Origin: Butyrivibrio sp. XPD2006
GTDB taxonomy: Bacteria > Bacillota > Clostridia > Lachnospirales > Lachnospiraceae
Assembly (NCBI RefSeq): GCF_000420865.1
Contig: NZ_ATVT01000010.1
Location: 62,001 to 126,000, forward strand
Length of the DNA: 64,000 nucleotides
Direction: 5' to 3'
Part shown: piece by piece, positions 38,213 to 47,624 of the stretch
Layout: each line of letters begins with the position of its first letter
How positions within the stretch are numbered: position 1 is the first letter of the stretch
The notes under the pieces: model-generated
What the model saw: the letters and a program-made list of their open reading frames with translations, nothing else
What the model was told of the DNA's origin: nothing
Databases searched by the model: none
Made by a program: the position numbers and the translations under genes

Positions 38213-38271
38213 ACATAGTTACAATAATATTCACATAACTACAATAATTCTATTACCTCCAATCTTATAAT
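38213..38271 (+). promoter_or_regulatory. Tandem AraC-type operator with promoter
   Basis: ACATAGTTACAATAAT (38213-38228) is repeated as ACATAACTACAATAAT (38233-38248), a 20-base period, two helical turns, as AraC regulators prefer. The second copy ends where the -35 of a TATAAT box at 38266-38271 would lie, a typical activator position. TATGTTGA (38183) and TCAACATA (38273) form an outer inverted repeat. Confidence 0.65.
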
Positions 38272-38312
38272 GTCAACATAAGAGCTATTTATGTAAAACG
38301 GAGGAAAGAATT

Positions 38313-39704
38313 ATGTCAAAGAAACCACTGGGTTTAGACAAAGATGGTATTCAAAAAGTCATGCGAACAGGAGACTATTTCGCAGATTCATTGGGTCAGT
38401 TTTCACTTAATGTAATTTCGGGTCTGGTTGGACAGTTAACTTACTTTTACACAGATAAAGTAGGAATAGCTGCTGCAGCAATAGCAACAATGCTTCTTAT
38501 TTGTAAGATAATTGATGCTTTCACAGACATATTCATGGGACATATAGTTGATCATACAGCTCCCGGAAAAGAAAAGTACAGACCATGGCTGTTTAGAATG
38601 GCAATACCGGCAGCTATAGTTATTGTATCTCTGTTTACAGTTCCCAAGGGCTGGGGAGAGACAATGCAGCTTGGATATCTGCTTATAACTAATGTTTTGT
38701 TATCTGCAGTTATTTATACAGCAATATGTATTCCGTATGCTTCTATTCAGGTTGTAAGAACTGACAGCCAGGAAGAGCGAGGAAACATGGGAATATGGAG
38801 AGCAGCAGCCGGATATGTATCAGGTATGATCATAGCAGTAGCTGTTATTCCTATCACCAATGCACTTGGCGGTAATCAGAGTGCATGGATCAAGATGGGA
38901 GCTATCTTTGGACTGTTTATTGCGCTTGCATTGTTTATTTGTTATTTAAAGGCAAAGGAGACTGCAACAGGAGAAGGTGTTCAGGCAGATAACGCAACTG
39001 ATGATGAGGAGCCTGTTCCCTTTGGAGAAGCGCTTAAATCTTTGTTTGGCAACAAGTACTGGGTAATGATCCTGATCATGAATTTCTGCGCTAATATCTC
39101 TTATGGAATCAGTGGCGCAGCAGGAACATATTACTGCAAGTGGATATATGGAGATGACAATTTGGTTGCTATTCAAGGCGCGATCGGTATGATACCTACA
39201 CTTCTTGGATTCATAGCTGTTGGACCGATGTCTAAAAAGCTTGGCGTTACAAAGACACTCAGGGTTTCGTTCATGATCGGAGCCATCGGCACAGCTTTAA
39301 GACTCTTTAATCCGACACACTTTGTTTACAACACTACTCTTTCATGTTTTGCTACTTTCGCAAACATTCCTATGATGTGTCTCATGGGGGTTATGTCTGC
39401 CATGGCGATTGATTATAATGAATATAAGTATGGCAGAAGAATGGTTGCTACAGCTCAGAGCGCATGCAGCTTTGGTAATAAGGTTGGATCTGGTATCGGC
39501 GCTTCAATAATTGGATGGTGCCTTGGCCTTGCAGCTTATGACGGACTGGCAACAACTGTATCACCTGCTGTTATTCAGGCAATTTACACATTCAGCATCT
39601 ATATTCCTCTTATTCTGTTCATCGTATTGTTTGTTTTTGCTTTGCGATTTGATCTTGAAAAGAGACTTCCTGAAATTCATAAAGAGATTGCTGCAAGAAA
39701 GTAA
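38313..39704 (+). CDS. GPH family glycoside/sugar:cation symporter
   Basis: 463 residues with about twelve membrane helices. The MFS/GPH pattern shows in GDYFADSLGQFSLNV at the start, AFTDIFMGHIVDHT after helix 2, and KYRPWLFRMAIPAA. The family imports melibiose, xylosides, glucuronides and related sugars with Na+ or H+. It is the first gene after the AraC operator region and precedes GH3 and GH78 enzymes, so a rhamnosyl- or glucosyl-disaccharide or small glycoside is a plausible substrate. GGAGG lies before the ATG. Confidence 0.88.
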   Translation: MSKKPLGLDKDGIQKVMRTGDYFADSLGQFSLNVISGLVGQLTYFYTDKVGIAAAAIATMLLICKIIDAFTDIFMGHIVDHTAPGKEKYRPWLFRMAIPAAIVIVSLFTVPKGWGETMQLGYLLITNVLLSAVIYTAICIPYASIQVVRTDSQEERGNMGIWRAAAGYVSGMIIAVAVIPITNALGGNQSAWIKMGAIFGLFIALALFICYLKAKETATGEGVQADNATDDEEPVPFGEALKSLFGNKYWVMILIMNFCANISYGISGAAGTYYCKWIYGDDNLVAIQGAIGMIPTLLGFIAVGPMSKKLGVTKTLRVSFMIGAIGTALRLFNPTHFVYNTTLSCFATFANIPMMCLMGVMSAMAIDYNEYKYGRRMVATAQSACSFGNKVGSGIGASIIGWCLGLAAYDGLATTVSPAVIQAIYTFSIYIPLILFIVLFVFALRFDLEKRLPEIHKEIAARK

Positions 39705-39710
39705 AGTTGA

Positions 39711-39736
39711 GGGGAGCAGATTCTGTTCCCCTTATT
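39711..39736 (+). terminator. Intergenic hairpin between symporter and GH3 gene
   Basis: GGGGAGCAG (39711-39719) pairs with CTGTTCCCC (39723-39731), loop ATT, then TTATTT. The T tract is interrupted, so it may stabilise the symporter mRNA end or partly terminate, not fully stop. Confidence 0.5.
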
Positions 39737-39751
39737 TCTAAGGAGATCAAT

Positions 39752-42187
39752 ATGGAAAGAAAAGACGCGGATAATTTATCATTTGTACTTAGCAATGCAG
39801 CTGAGTGCACGGTTCTTCTTAAAAAGAGCGGACAGTTTCCTCTGGATAAGGCCGGCAAGATCGCAGCTTACGGCAGTGGACTTCGCTATACGATAAAGGG
39901 CGGAACAGGTTCCGGCGAAGTTAATTCAAAAGAGACTTTTACAATAGAGCAGGGGCTTGAAAAAGCAGGGGTTTCAATTGCTTCAAAGAGCTGGCTTGAT
40001 GCCTATGATGAAGTAAGAAAGCAGGCTAAAAAGCAGTTCTTTAAGGATCTTAAGGCACAGGCGAAGGCAAAGCATGAGAATGCGATCATGTATTCAATGG
40101 GAAAGACCATGAAGGAGCCTGACCACAATCTTGAGATCACTAAATTGTGCGATACAGCTATTTACGTTGTCAGCAGAAATTCCGGAGAGGGCAGTGACAG
40201 AGAGGTCATAGAGGGAGATGTAAAGCTTGCAAAGTCTGAGATTCGTGACATCCTTCTTCTCAATAAAATGTACGACAGATTTATGCTGGTTTTAAATGTC
40301 GGAGGCGCCATTGATCTTTCACCTGTGATGGAGGTAAAAGACATTCTCCTTTTATCCCAGCTTGGAACCGACTGCGGAGCTATACTGGCAGATATTCTTC
40401 TGGGGAAACAGAATCCTTCAGGTAAGCTCACAACCACATGGGCTAAGTTCGAGGAGTATTCAAATGAAGGAACTTTTGGCGACTGGAATGATAACCGCTA
40501 CAAAGAGGGTATCTATGTAGGCTATCGCTACTTTGACACCTTTAAAAAGAGATCTCTTTTCCCGTTTGGATTTGGATTGTCTTATACGACATTTGAGATT
40601 AAAGCGCAGGAAGTAAGGGCAGATAAGGATACCCTTACATGTGAGGTGCTTGTTAAGAATACAGGAAGCTGTGCAGGAAAAGAGGTTGTGCAGGTCTATC
40701 TCTCAGCCCCTGAGGATAAGCTTGATCAGCCATATCAGCAGCTGGTAGGCTATGCTAAGACTTCGCTTCTTGATAGCGGATCAGAATGTAGGCTTGAGAT
40801 ATCATTCAGGCTTTCTGATTTTGCTTCCTATGATGAGGAATCTGAAAGCTATGTTCTTGAGAAGGGCAGATATGTGATCAGGGTAGGCAACAGCTCAGTG
40901 GATACAAAAATTGCTGCAGTTGCTACTTTGGAAGAAATGGTTACAACACTAAAGACCAGGAACTGTCTTGGAAAGCCTGACTTTACAGACATAAAGTTTG
41001 AGCATTCAGAGCCGGATTCAATTCCTGAAGGTATCACAGCCATCACACTTACTGCCGATGACTTTGAGAAAAGAGAAGTCTCTTTTGACAGCGAGGTACC
41101 TGTAGACCCAAGGATAAAGAACCTGACGGATGAAGAGCTTTCTTACATGCAGATCGGAAACTTTGATCCCAACGCAAGAGGACTCAGCATTATCGGCAAT
41201 GCTGCGACACATCTTGCAGGTGCTGCAGGTGAAACAACTTCACAGCTTGCAAAAAAAGGAATCAGGCCTCTGATCATGGCTGATGGCCCTGCGGGAATCA
41301 GGATCTCACTTAAGTATTACGAAGAGGGTGAAAATCAGTATGATGCCGGCAATAAAGGTATGATACCTGAAAGTATGCTTGAGATGATGGGGCCAATAGC
41401 AAAGTTTATTGCAAAAATGCTGGTAGGTGGAAAGAAGATTCCTAAGAATGCCGTGATAAAAGAGCATTCGGCGACCATGATTCCTATAGGAACAGCTATT
41501 GCACAGAGCTTTAATACAGAGCTGGCAGAAGCGCTTGGAGATATAGTCGGATCGGAGATGGAGAAGTTCGGAGTTCATCTCTGGCTTGCTCCTGCTCTTA
41601 ATATCCATAGAAGTATCCTCTGCGGAAGAAACTTTGAATACTATTCAGAAGATCCGCTTGTGTCAGGAGAAGTGGCAGCAGCCATCACCAGAGGTGTACA
41701 GAAGCATAGGGGCTGCGGAACTACGATTAAGCACTACGCTGCCAATAATGCAGAAACCAACCGCTATTGTAATAACTCTCAGGTAAGCGAAAGAGCAATG
41801 AGAGAGATTTACCTTAGAGGCTTTGATATCTGCGTGAAGAAATCCCAGCCTAAGGCAGTCATGACCAGCTACAACTTGCTCAATGGTACGCATACTTCCG
41901 AGCACAGAGGCCTTATTGAGGATATTTTAAGATCTGAGTTTGGATTTAAGGGAATAGTGATGACAGACTGGGTAATGGAGGTTATGACAAGTAAAAAGTC
42001 TGTTTATCGCAATGCTCTTTCCAATGAAGTCGCTAAGGCCGGTGGAGAACTGTTCATGCCGGGAACAAAGAAAGACTATGAGAGAGTTCTTACGGCACTT
42101 AAGGATGACACACTTTCAAGAAAACAGCTTGAAGTCAATGCAAGCCGCCTGATCAGAACTATTGATGAATTCTATAACGCAGAGTGA
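39752..42187 (+). CDS. Glycoside hydrolase family 3 beta-glycosidase with reversed domain order
   Basis: 811 residues from the ATG at 39752 behind AAGGAGA. The order is inverted: the alpha/beta sandwich usually at the C-terminus comes first (about 1-280, LLSQLGTDCGAILADILLG), then a fibronectin-III-like domain (about 290-400), and last the TIM barrel normally at the N-terminus (about 460-800, GRNFEYYSEDPLVSGE). The nucleophile is Asp739 in IVMTDWVM. The same reversal is known in Butyrivibrio fibrisolvens BglA and related enzymes. It has no signal peptide, so it cleaves imported glycosides. It lies between the symporter and the rhamnosidase. Confidence 0.9.
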   Translation: MERKDADNLSFVLSNAAECTVLLKKSGQFPLDKAGKIAAYGSGLRYTIKGGTGSGEVNSKETFTIEQGLEKAGVSIASKSWLDAYDEVRKQAKKQFFKDLKAQAKAKHENAIMYSMGKTMKEPDHNLEITKLCDTAIYVVSRNSGEGSDREVIEGDVKLAKSEIRDILLLNKMYDRFMLVLNVGGAIDLSPVMEVKDILLLSQLGTDCGAILADILLGKQNPSGKLTTTWAKFEEYSNEGTFGDWNDNRYKEGIYVGYRYFDTFKKRSLFPFGFGLSYTTFEIKAQEVRADKDTLTCEVLVKNTGSCAGKEVVQVYLSAPEDKLDQPYQQLVGYAKTSLLDSGSECRLEISFRLSDFASYDEESESYVLEKGRYVIRVGNSSVDTKIAAVATLEEMVTTLKTRNCLGKPDFTDIKFEHSEPDSIPEGITAITLTADDFEKREVSFDSEVPVDPRIKNLTDEELSYMQIGNFDPNARGLSIIGNAATHLAGAAGETTSQLAKKGIRPLIMADGPAGIRISLKYYEEGENQYDAGNKGMIPESMLEMMGPIAKFIAKMLVGGKKIPKNAVIKEHSATMIPIGTAIAQSFNTELAEALGDIVGSEMEKFGVHLWLAPALNIHRSILCGRNFEYYSEDPLVSGEVAAAITRGVQKHRGCGTTIKHYAANNAETNRYCNNSQVSERAMREIYLRGFDICVKKSQPKAVMTSYNLLNGTHTSEHRGLIEDILRSEFGFKGIVMTDWVMEVMTSKKSVYRNALSNEVAKAGGELFMPGTKKDYERVLTALKDDTLSRKQLEVNASRLIRTIDEFYNAE

Positions 42188-42196
42188 AGGTAAGAT

Positions 42197-44746
42197 ATGA
42201 AAGCAATCAGACTAAAAACAGAGTACTTAACAAATCCTATCGGAATAGATTACACAAAGCCAAGACTTAGCTGGGTCTGTGAAGGTGGCAAAACACAGAC
42301 TGCCTATCAGATTATAGCTAAAGATGATAACGGAAATATTATCTGGGATTCCGGAAAGACCGGCTCTCATAAGATGCATCTTATTCCTTGGGGTGGAGAT
42401 GCCTTAAAAAGCAGACAGAGGATAACCTGGAGTGTTGTGCTTTGGGATGAGGAAGACATAAAGGGAGAAGCAAGCGATGAAGCTACTTTTGAGCTGGGAC
42501 TTTTAAATGAGAGCGACTGGAAGGCTACATGGATTACCGGTAACTATTCTGTAAAAAGAAAAATGAGATACCCGGTAGACTGTTTCAGAATGAGCTTTAT
42601 TGTGGATCCGGAAAAGAAGATTTCCAGAGCAAGAGCCTACATGTCCGCCTGTGGTCTATACGAAGGTCAGCTAAACGGCGAAAAGATTGGAAGCTTCTGT
42701 CTTGCACCGGGACACACAGATTACAGAAAAAGAGTTCAGTACCAGACAGTAGATATCACTGCTCAGATAAAAGAGGGAAACAATGACCTCTTCTTCATGC
42801 TGGCAGACGGATGGTACAGAGGATCTGTAGGAGCCTGGGGACTAAAGAACTTTTACGGAAATGAGACTAAGCTCCTTGCACAGATTGAAATATATTTTTC
42901 TGATGGCAGCAAAAAGATAATATGCTCAAGTGAAAATTTCGAATGGACAAATGATGGTCCTATAAGATTTGCCGACAATAAGGATGGCGAAATCTATGAT
43001 GCAACAAAGGATGATATTAAGAAGGCTGTATGGAAAAAAGCAAAGGCTGCAAAGCATAATGTGATTCCAACCGCTTCAGACAACTTTGCTCTTACTGAGC
43101 ATGAAAGATTTACAAACCCAAAACTCATCATTACTCCCGGCGGCAAAAAGGTCTTTGACTTCGGACAAAATATTGCCGGATATATTGAGTTTAAAGTGAA
43201 CGCAAAAGCTGGCCAGAGAATCTTTATGAGATTTGGAGAAAAGCTAGATGAGAACGGAGAGTTTACTCAGACTAATATCCAATGCGTAAAAAAAGATTTA
43301 GTGACTCCGCTTCAGCAGATAGAGTATTTCTGTAAAGATGGAGATAACTATTACAAGACCAGATTTGCCATTTTCGGATTCCAGTATGTCCTTGTTGAAA
43401 GTGATGTGGAGATACGTCCGGAGGATATTACAGCTATTGCAGTTTATTCCGATTTTGAGACCACATTCTCTTTTGACAGTTCAAATGAACTTCTTAATAA
43501 GTTCGTTGAGAATACTCTTTGGTCCCTTAAGAACAACTCTGCCGATCTTCCTACAGACTGCCCTACAAGAGAACGCCATGGTTGGTCAGGAGATGCACAG
43601 ATATTTGTAAATACAGCAAGCTATATGGTGAACTATGCACCTTTTGCTGATAAGTATGAAAAAGATCTTTGTGATCTTCAGCGTAAGAACGGCGCTTTTA
43701 CTCAGATAGCGCCTGAGGGCGGAACGGACTTTTACATGAAATCCATGGACGGTTCTGTAGGCTGGGCCGATGCGGGAATCATGATCCCTTACAGACTGTG
43801 GAAGAAATACGGCGATATTTCTTTTGTCGAAAAGTACTATGACAACATGAAAAAATACGCCGCATTTGCAATCGGACGCCTTGGTAAGCGCTCAGCTCTT
43901 ATGTCTGAGAAGGTTAAGATATCCAAGGAAAACAGCAAATATCTGTACAATGTCGGACAACACTACGGTGAATGGGCTGAACCTTCCGATGTTCATAAGT
44001 CGTCTTTTAAAGACTTTTCAAAATCCAAACCTGAGGAAGCAACAGCTTATACAAGCTATGTTTTAGGACTTATGAGCGAGATTGCAAAGGCTCTTGGAAA
44101 AGAGCAGGATGCAAAGGAGTATCAGGAATATTCTGAAGGCTGCAAGAGAGCCTATCAGGAGCTGATTGAAAACAGTGAGTTCTCTCTTGATACAAACAGA
44201 CAGGCTCGCCTTGTTCGCCCGCTGTACTTTGATCTTTTGAATGAGACCCAGAAAGGGTATGCTAAGAGAAGACTCATAAAGGCCCTTGATGAATACGGCT
44301 GGAGAGTCGGAACAGGCTTTCTATCAACACCTCTTATTCTGTATGTCCTTCAGCAGATTGATTTAAGCCTTGCATATAAGCTTCTGGAAAATGAAGAAAA
44401 ACCGGGATGGCTCTATATGCCGAAGATCGGAGCAACCACTATCTGGGAAGACTGGAACGGGCCTACTTCAGACAACGGACTGGGCGGCGGAATAGCATCT
44501 CTTAATCACTATTCAAAGGGAGCTGTTTGCGAATGGATATTCTCTGAGATGTGCGGCGTTAAGGTGGATGGAGAAAATCATTTTGTCATTGCACCAAGGC
44601 CCGGAGGACATTTCACACGAGCATCCTTTAGCTATGACAGCATATACGGAACTGTGTCATGCTCATGGAGTCTTCAGGAAGATGGCAAGTACAAATATGA
44701 CATAGTCGTTCCACCAAACACTACGGCTGATGTTAAAATTGAATAG
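42197..44746 (+). CDS. Alpha-L-rhamnosidase, family GH78
   Basis: 849 residues, a cytoplasmic enzyme by lack of a signal peptide. The N-terminal beta domains (NPIGIDYTKPRLSW, SRARAYMSACGLYEGQLNG, LADGWYRGSVG) precede the alpha/alpha barrel with the active-site motif DCPTRERHGWSGDAQIF, carrying the general acid region; TTIWEDWNG lies late in the barrel. It releases terminal alpha-L-rhamnose from plant glycosides or polysaccharide fragments. With the GH3 enzyme 9 bases upstream, it could strip a rhamnosyl-glucoside in two steps. It is the last gene of the AraC-controlled locus and ends at a terminator. Confidence 0.93.
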   Translation: MKAIRLKTEYLTNPIGIDYTKPRLSWVCEGGKTQTAYQIIAKDDNGNIIWDSGKTGSHKMHLIPWGGDALKSRQRITWSVVLWDEEDIKGEASDEATFELGLLNESDWKATWITGNYSVKRKMRYPVDCFRMSFIVDPEKKISRARAYMSACGLYEGQLNGEKIGSFCLAPGHTDYRKRVQYQTVDITAQIKEGNNDLFFMLADGWYRGSVGAWGLKNFYGNETKLLAQIEIYFSDGSKKIICSSENFEWTNDGPIRFADNKDGEIYDATKDDIKKAVWKKAKAAKHNVIPTASDNFALTEHERFTNPKLIITPGGKKVFDFGQNIAGYIEFKVNAKAGQRIFMRFGEKLDENGEFTQTNIQCVKKDLVTPLQQIEYFCKDGDNYYKTRFAIFGFQYVLVESDVEIRPEDITAIAVYSDFETTFSFDSSNELLNKFVENTLWSLKNNSADLPTDCPTRERHGWSGDAQIFVNTASYMVNYAPFADKYEKDLCDLQRKNGAFTQIAPEGGTDFYMKSMDGSVGWADAGIMIPYRLWKKYGDISFVEKYYDNMKKYAAFAIGRLGKRSALMSEKVKISKENSKYLYNVGQHYGEWAEPSDVHKSSFKDFSKSKPEEATAYTSYVLGLMSEIAKALGKEQDAKEYQEYSEGCKRAYQELIENSEFSLDTNRQARLVRPLYFDLLNETQKGYAKRRLIKALDEYGWRVGTGFLSTPLILYVLQQIDLSLAYKLLENEEKPGWLYMPKIGATTIWEDWNGPTSDNGLGGGIASLNHYSKGAVCEWIFSEMCGVKVDGENHFVIAPRPGGHFTRASFSYDSIYGTVSCSWSLQEDGKYKYDIVVPPNTTADVKIE

Positions 44747-44766
44747 TTTTTGCATTTCACCGAATG

Positions 44767-44799
44767 AAAAGTGCAACTCACCGCAGTTGCGCTTTTTTT
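44767..44799 (+). terminator. Intrinsic terminator after the GH78 gene
   Basis: AAAAGTGCAACT (44767-44778) pairs with AGTTGCGCTTTT (44785-44796), loop CACCGC, with a long T run. Confidence 0.9.
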
Positions 44800-44866
44800 G
44801 TGCGAAAAATCATGTATTATCAGTTCAGAAGCAAGGAAACAACAAGTTAAAGAAAAGGGGAACGAA

Positions 44867-45787
44867 ATGAAAAAGGCAATCGAAGTAAATAACCTCCAAA
44901 AGAAATACGGAGAATTCACCGCAGTTAATAGTATTTCTTTCTCGGTTAGTCAGGGTGAGCTCTTTGCTTTCCTGGGAGAGAACGGAGCAGGAAAGTCAAC
45001 AACAATAAATATGCTGAGTACCATCCTTCCAAAGACAAACGGAAACGCATACGTGATGGGACATGAGCTTGGCAAGGATGATGACAAGATAAGGAAAGAG
45101 ATCGGAATCGTATTTCAGAACTCAGTACTGGACGGAAAGCTCACAGTTAAACAGAATCTCATGACAAGAGGAGCATATTACGGATACGACAAGAAAGAGA
45201 TCATGAAAAGGCTTGAAGGTCTTTGGGAAGAGTTCAATCTTGGAGATATCTGGAACAGGAAATACGAGAAGCTCTCAGGTGGTCAGAAGAGACGAATAGA
45301 TATTGCGAGAGCTCTTTTACACAAACCGAGCATTCTGTTTCTGGATGAGCCCACAACCGGACTTGATCCGATGTCACGCAAGATGGTTTGGGACTACATC
45401 AATTACCTGAGAAAACATGAGAACCTCACAATCTTCCTCACAACACATTACATGGAGGAGACAGCGGAAGCAGAAAACGTGGTGATCATGGACAAGGGGA
45501 ACATAATTGCCGAGGGTACGCCGGCAGAGCTTAAGAGCAGATATACAAGCAAGAAGCTCATCTGGTACACCGATGAGAGCGAAGAGAGCAGCAGGCTGAT
45601 AGAAACGTCAGGAAGCTCAAAGTTCAGATATGAAGTAGATCACTACAACATCTCAATGAACGAAGGAATTACAGAGTTTATCTGGAAGAACAAAGGACTT
45701 GTAAAAGATTTTGAAATAATCAAAGGCACAATGGACGACGTATTCTTAACACTTACAGGAAAGGAAATGGTGAACGTAAATGGCTAA
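44867..45787 (+). CDS. ABC exporter ATP-binding protein
   Basis: 306 residues from the ATG at 44867, with AAAGGGGAA before it; an in-frame start at 44771 would run through the terminator. Walker A is GENGAGKSTT, the signature LSGGQKRR, Walker B ILFLDEPTTGLDP. About 90 C-terminal residues after the NBD match the drug-export (DrrA-like) subfamily. It works with the ABC-2 permease whose gene overlaps its 3' end. A LytTR regulator and DUF3021 protein follow. Confidence 0.93.
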   Translation: MKKAIEVNNLQKKYGEFTAVNSISFSVSQGELFAFLGENGAGKSTTINMLSTILPKTNGNAYVMGHELGKDDDKIRKEIGIVFQNSVLDGKLTVKQNLMTRGAYYGYDKKEIMKRLEGLWEEFNLGDIWNRKYEKLSGGQKRRIDIARALLHKPSILFLDEPTTGLDPMSRKMVWDYINYLRKHENLTIFLTTHYMEETAEAENVVIMDKGNIIAEGTPAELKSRYTSKKLIWYTDESEESSRLIETSGSSKFRYEVDHYNISMNEGITEFIWKNKGLVKDFEIIKGTMDDVFLTLTGKEMVNVNG

Positions 45788-46700
45788 ACTCAGAGGATTT
45801 ATCGGACTTACAAAAAGAAATATGCTTGTATTTTTTACAGATAAAGGAACACTGTTTTTCTCAATGCTCACACCAATGATCATACTTCTTCTCTACATTC
45901 TTTTCCTGAAGAACAGCCTTCTGTCAGCTCTGCAGAATGCAGCAATAGGGCTTGAGAACCTGGTAGCAGCAAAAGACATGGCTCAGTTTGTAAACGGACT
46001 TCTTCTTACAGGTATCATCAGCTCAGCTCTTATAACAATTCCTTACAATGCACTTGAGATCATCGTAAGGGACAGAGAGGACAGAGTAGACCTTGATATG
46101 CTCTCTACACCCGTTAAGAGATTCGAGATCATTCTTTCTTACTTCTGCGCAGCAGTTATTTCAGCTTTCATGCAGGCAATGATAGTTCTGGCAGTTGGAA
46201 TTGGGATACTCAGCATGAGCGGAGATATGTATCTTTCTGCAGCTGATATTGTTAAGCTTGTTGGCGCGGTTTTCCTCGGAACAGTATCTTCAACATCCGT
46301 ATTCATGGTAGTTATGATGTTCTTTAAGAGCATGGGTACCTGCGGCGCTTTCATGGGAATCTTATCAGCAGTATCAGGTTTTGTGATCGGAGCTTACATG
46401 CCTCTTTCAGAGTTTAACAAGGGCATTCAGAATGTATGCAATCTTGTTCCTGCAACAGGAATCACAGTACTTATCAGAAATTACCTTACAGGTGGAATCC
46501 TCCGCCACATGGATGAGTGCATAGGCGGCCTTGACGGTGGTGCCTTCATGAAAGCAATGGTTGATATTTTTTCATATAACACTGTAGTAGGTGGTGAAAT
46601 TTGGACGTTGAATCTGACATGGATTTACGTGATAATTAGTACAGTTATATTTATCGGAGTTTTGAGAGTGGTATATCCTGCTGTTTTCGGCAGAAAGTAA
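45780..46700 (+). CDS. ABC-2 type permease
   Basis: 306 residues with about six membrane helices: one near the N-terminus after KRNMLVFFTDKGTLFFS, four in the middle, and one at the end. GFVIGAYMPLSEF matches the conserved segment before the fifth helix of DrrB-type permeases. Two copies with two ATPase subunits would form an exporter of lipid-like or drug substrates. The ATG at 45780 overlaps the ATPase gene by 8 bases. Confidence 0.88.
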   Translation: MAKLRGFIGLTKRNMLVFFTDKGTLFFSMLTPMIILLLYILFLKNSLLSALQNAAIGLENLVAAKDMAQFVNGLLLTGIISSALITIPYNALEIIVRDREDRVDLDMLSTPVKRFEIILSYFCAAVISAFMQAMIVLAVGIGILSMSGDMYLSAADIVKLVGAVFLGTVSSTSVFMVVMMFFKSMGTCGAFMGILSAVSGFVIGAYMPLSEFNKGIQNVCNLVPATGITVLIRNYLTGGILRHMDECIGGLDGGAFMKAMVDIFSYNTVVGGEIWTLNLTWIYVIISTVIFIGVLRVVYPAVFGRK

Positions 46701-46712
46701 AGGGGAAAAGTT

Positions 46713-47147
46713 TTGAGGGTCACATTCAACAAGATTTCGCAGGAAGAAAGCGAAAGTGCAGTTATAAATGCATACGAGCACACATCTTCCATCGACACTG
46801 CAATAGGTCTTTTGGAAAACGGGGAACAGATAATAGCAGGCTACCGGGACGGCGAGAAAGTGCCTTGCAGATTATCCCAGATCTATTATTTTGAAAGCGT
46901 TGATGATAAGTGCTTTGCCTATACCAAGGACGCATGTCTTGATATGAGGTGCAGACTCTATGAGGTTGAGAGTAACCTGGATTTCAGGTTCTTTAGGTGC
47001 TCCAAGTCAATGATCTGCAACCTCCGCAAGATAAAGAGTGTTAAGACGGAGAGCAACGCCAGGATGCGTGCAGAGCTATTAAACGGCGAAGTGGTGGTCA
47101 TCTCAAGGAGCTATGTAAAAGAGCTTAAGAAGAAATTGGGGTTATAA
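46713..47147 (+). CDS. LytTR-domain transcriptional regulator
   Basis: 144 residues. The start is a TTG at 46713 behind AAAGGGG. Residues 45-140 form a LytTR DNA-binding domain (IYYFESVDDKCFAYT, FRFFRCSKSMICNLRKI, then LNGEVVVISRSYVKEL). There is no receiver domain; this stand-alone form is usually paired with a DUF3021 membrane protein, as here. Such pairs are thought to control the neighbouring ABC exporter, with the membrane partner holding or releasing the regulator. Confidence 0.9.
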   Translation: MRVTFNKISQEESESAVINAYEHTSSIDTAIGLLENGEQIIAGYRDGEKVPCRLSQIYYFESVDDKCFAYTKDACLDMRCRLYEVESNLDFRFFRCSKSMICNLRKIKSVKTESNARMRAELLNGEVVVISRSYVKELKKKLGL

Positions 47148-47149
47148 GT

Positions 47150-47587
47150 ATGAATAAACTTAAACTGGTTTTTGAACAGACAATGATGGTAAGTTTCATG
47201 GTCCTGTGTTATATAAGTGTTCTCGGACTTCTGGCCTTCAGAGGTACAGATACCGGATTTCCATGGTATATTCCGGGATCCATCGTGCTTGCGAGCTTTT
47301 TTTGCAGCCTGGTAACAGTGTTTCTTTTATCTGATGCCGGTGATAACAAGGATGAGTCTCCGACGAAATATTATATTAAGCTCATAGCGCATTTTATCTT
47401 GCTGTATGCACTTATTATGGGATTTGGATATCTCTTTTACTGGTATCGCGGGACCGTCGGATTTATTTTAACTTCTGTGGTCTATGTCATTATCTACGCC
47501 GGTACCTGGGTGGGAACAAGACTTGTTTTTTTACATGACGATAAGATTATAGGCGATGCACTTGATAAGATAAGAGACGAAGAGTGA
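47150..47587 (+). CDS. DUF3021 family membrane protein
   Basis: 145 residues with four membrane helices (about 13-31, 38-57, 75-93, 100-122) and a charged C-terminal tail. It starts 2 bases after the LytTR gene stop, the standard arrangement for LytTR-DUF3021 pairs. Its likely role is membrane inhibitor or sensor for that regulator (inference from the pairing). A terminator shared with ktrA follows. Confidence 0.82.
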   Translation: MNKLKLVFEQTMMVSFMVLCYISVLGLLAFRGTDTGFPWYIPGSIVLASFFCSLVTVFLLSDAGDNKDESPTKYYIKLIAHFILLYALIMGFGYLFYWYRGTVGFILTSVVYVIIYAGTWVGTRLVFLHDDKIIGDALDKIRDEE

Positions 47588-47591
47588 GAAA

Positions 47592-47624
47592 AAGTGGCAA
47601 CTGATATGATCAGTGCCACTTATT
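47592..47624. terminator. Bidirectional terminator between DUF3021 gene and ktrA
   Basis: AAGTGGCA...CTGAT (47592-47605) pairs with ATCAG-TGCCACTT (47609-47621). The right arm overlaps the last codons of ktrA. Confidence 0.8.
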
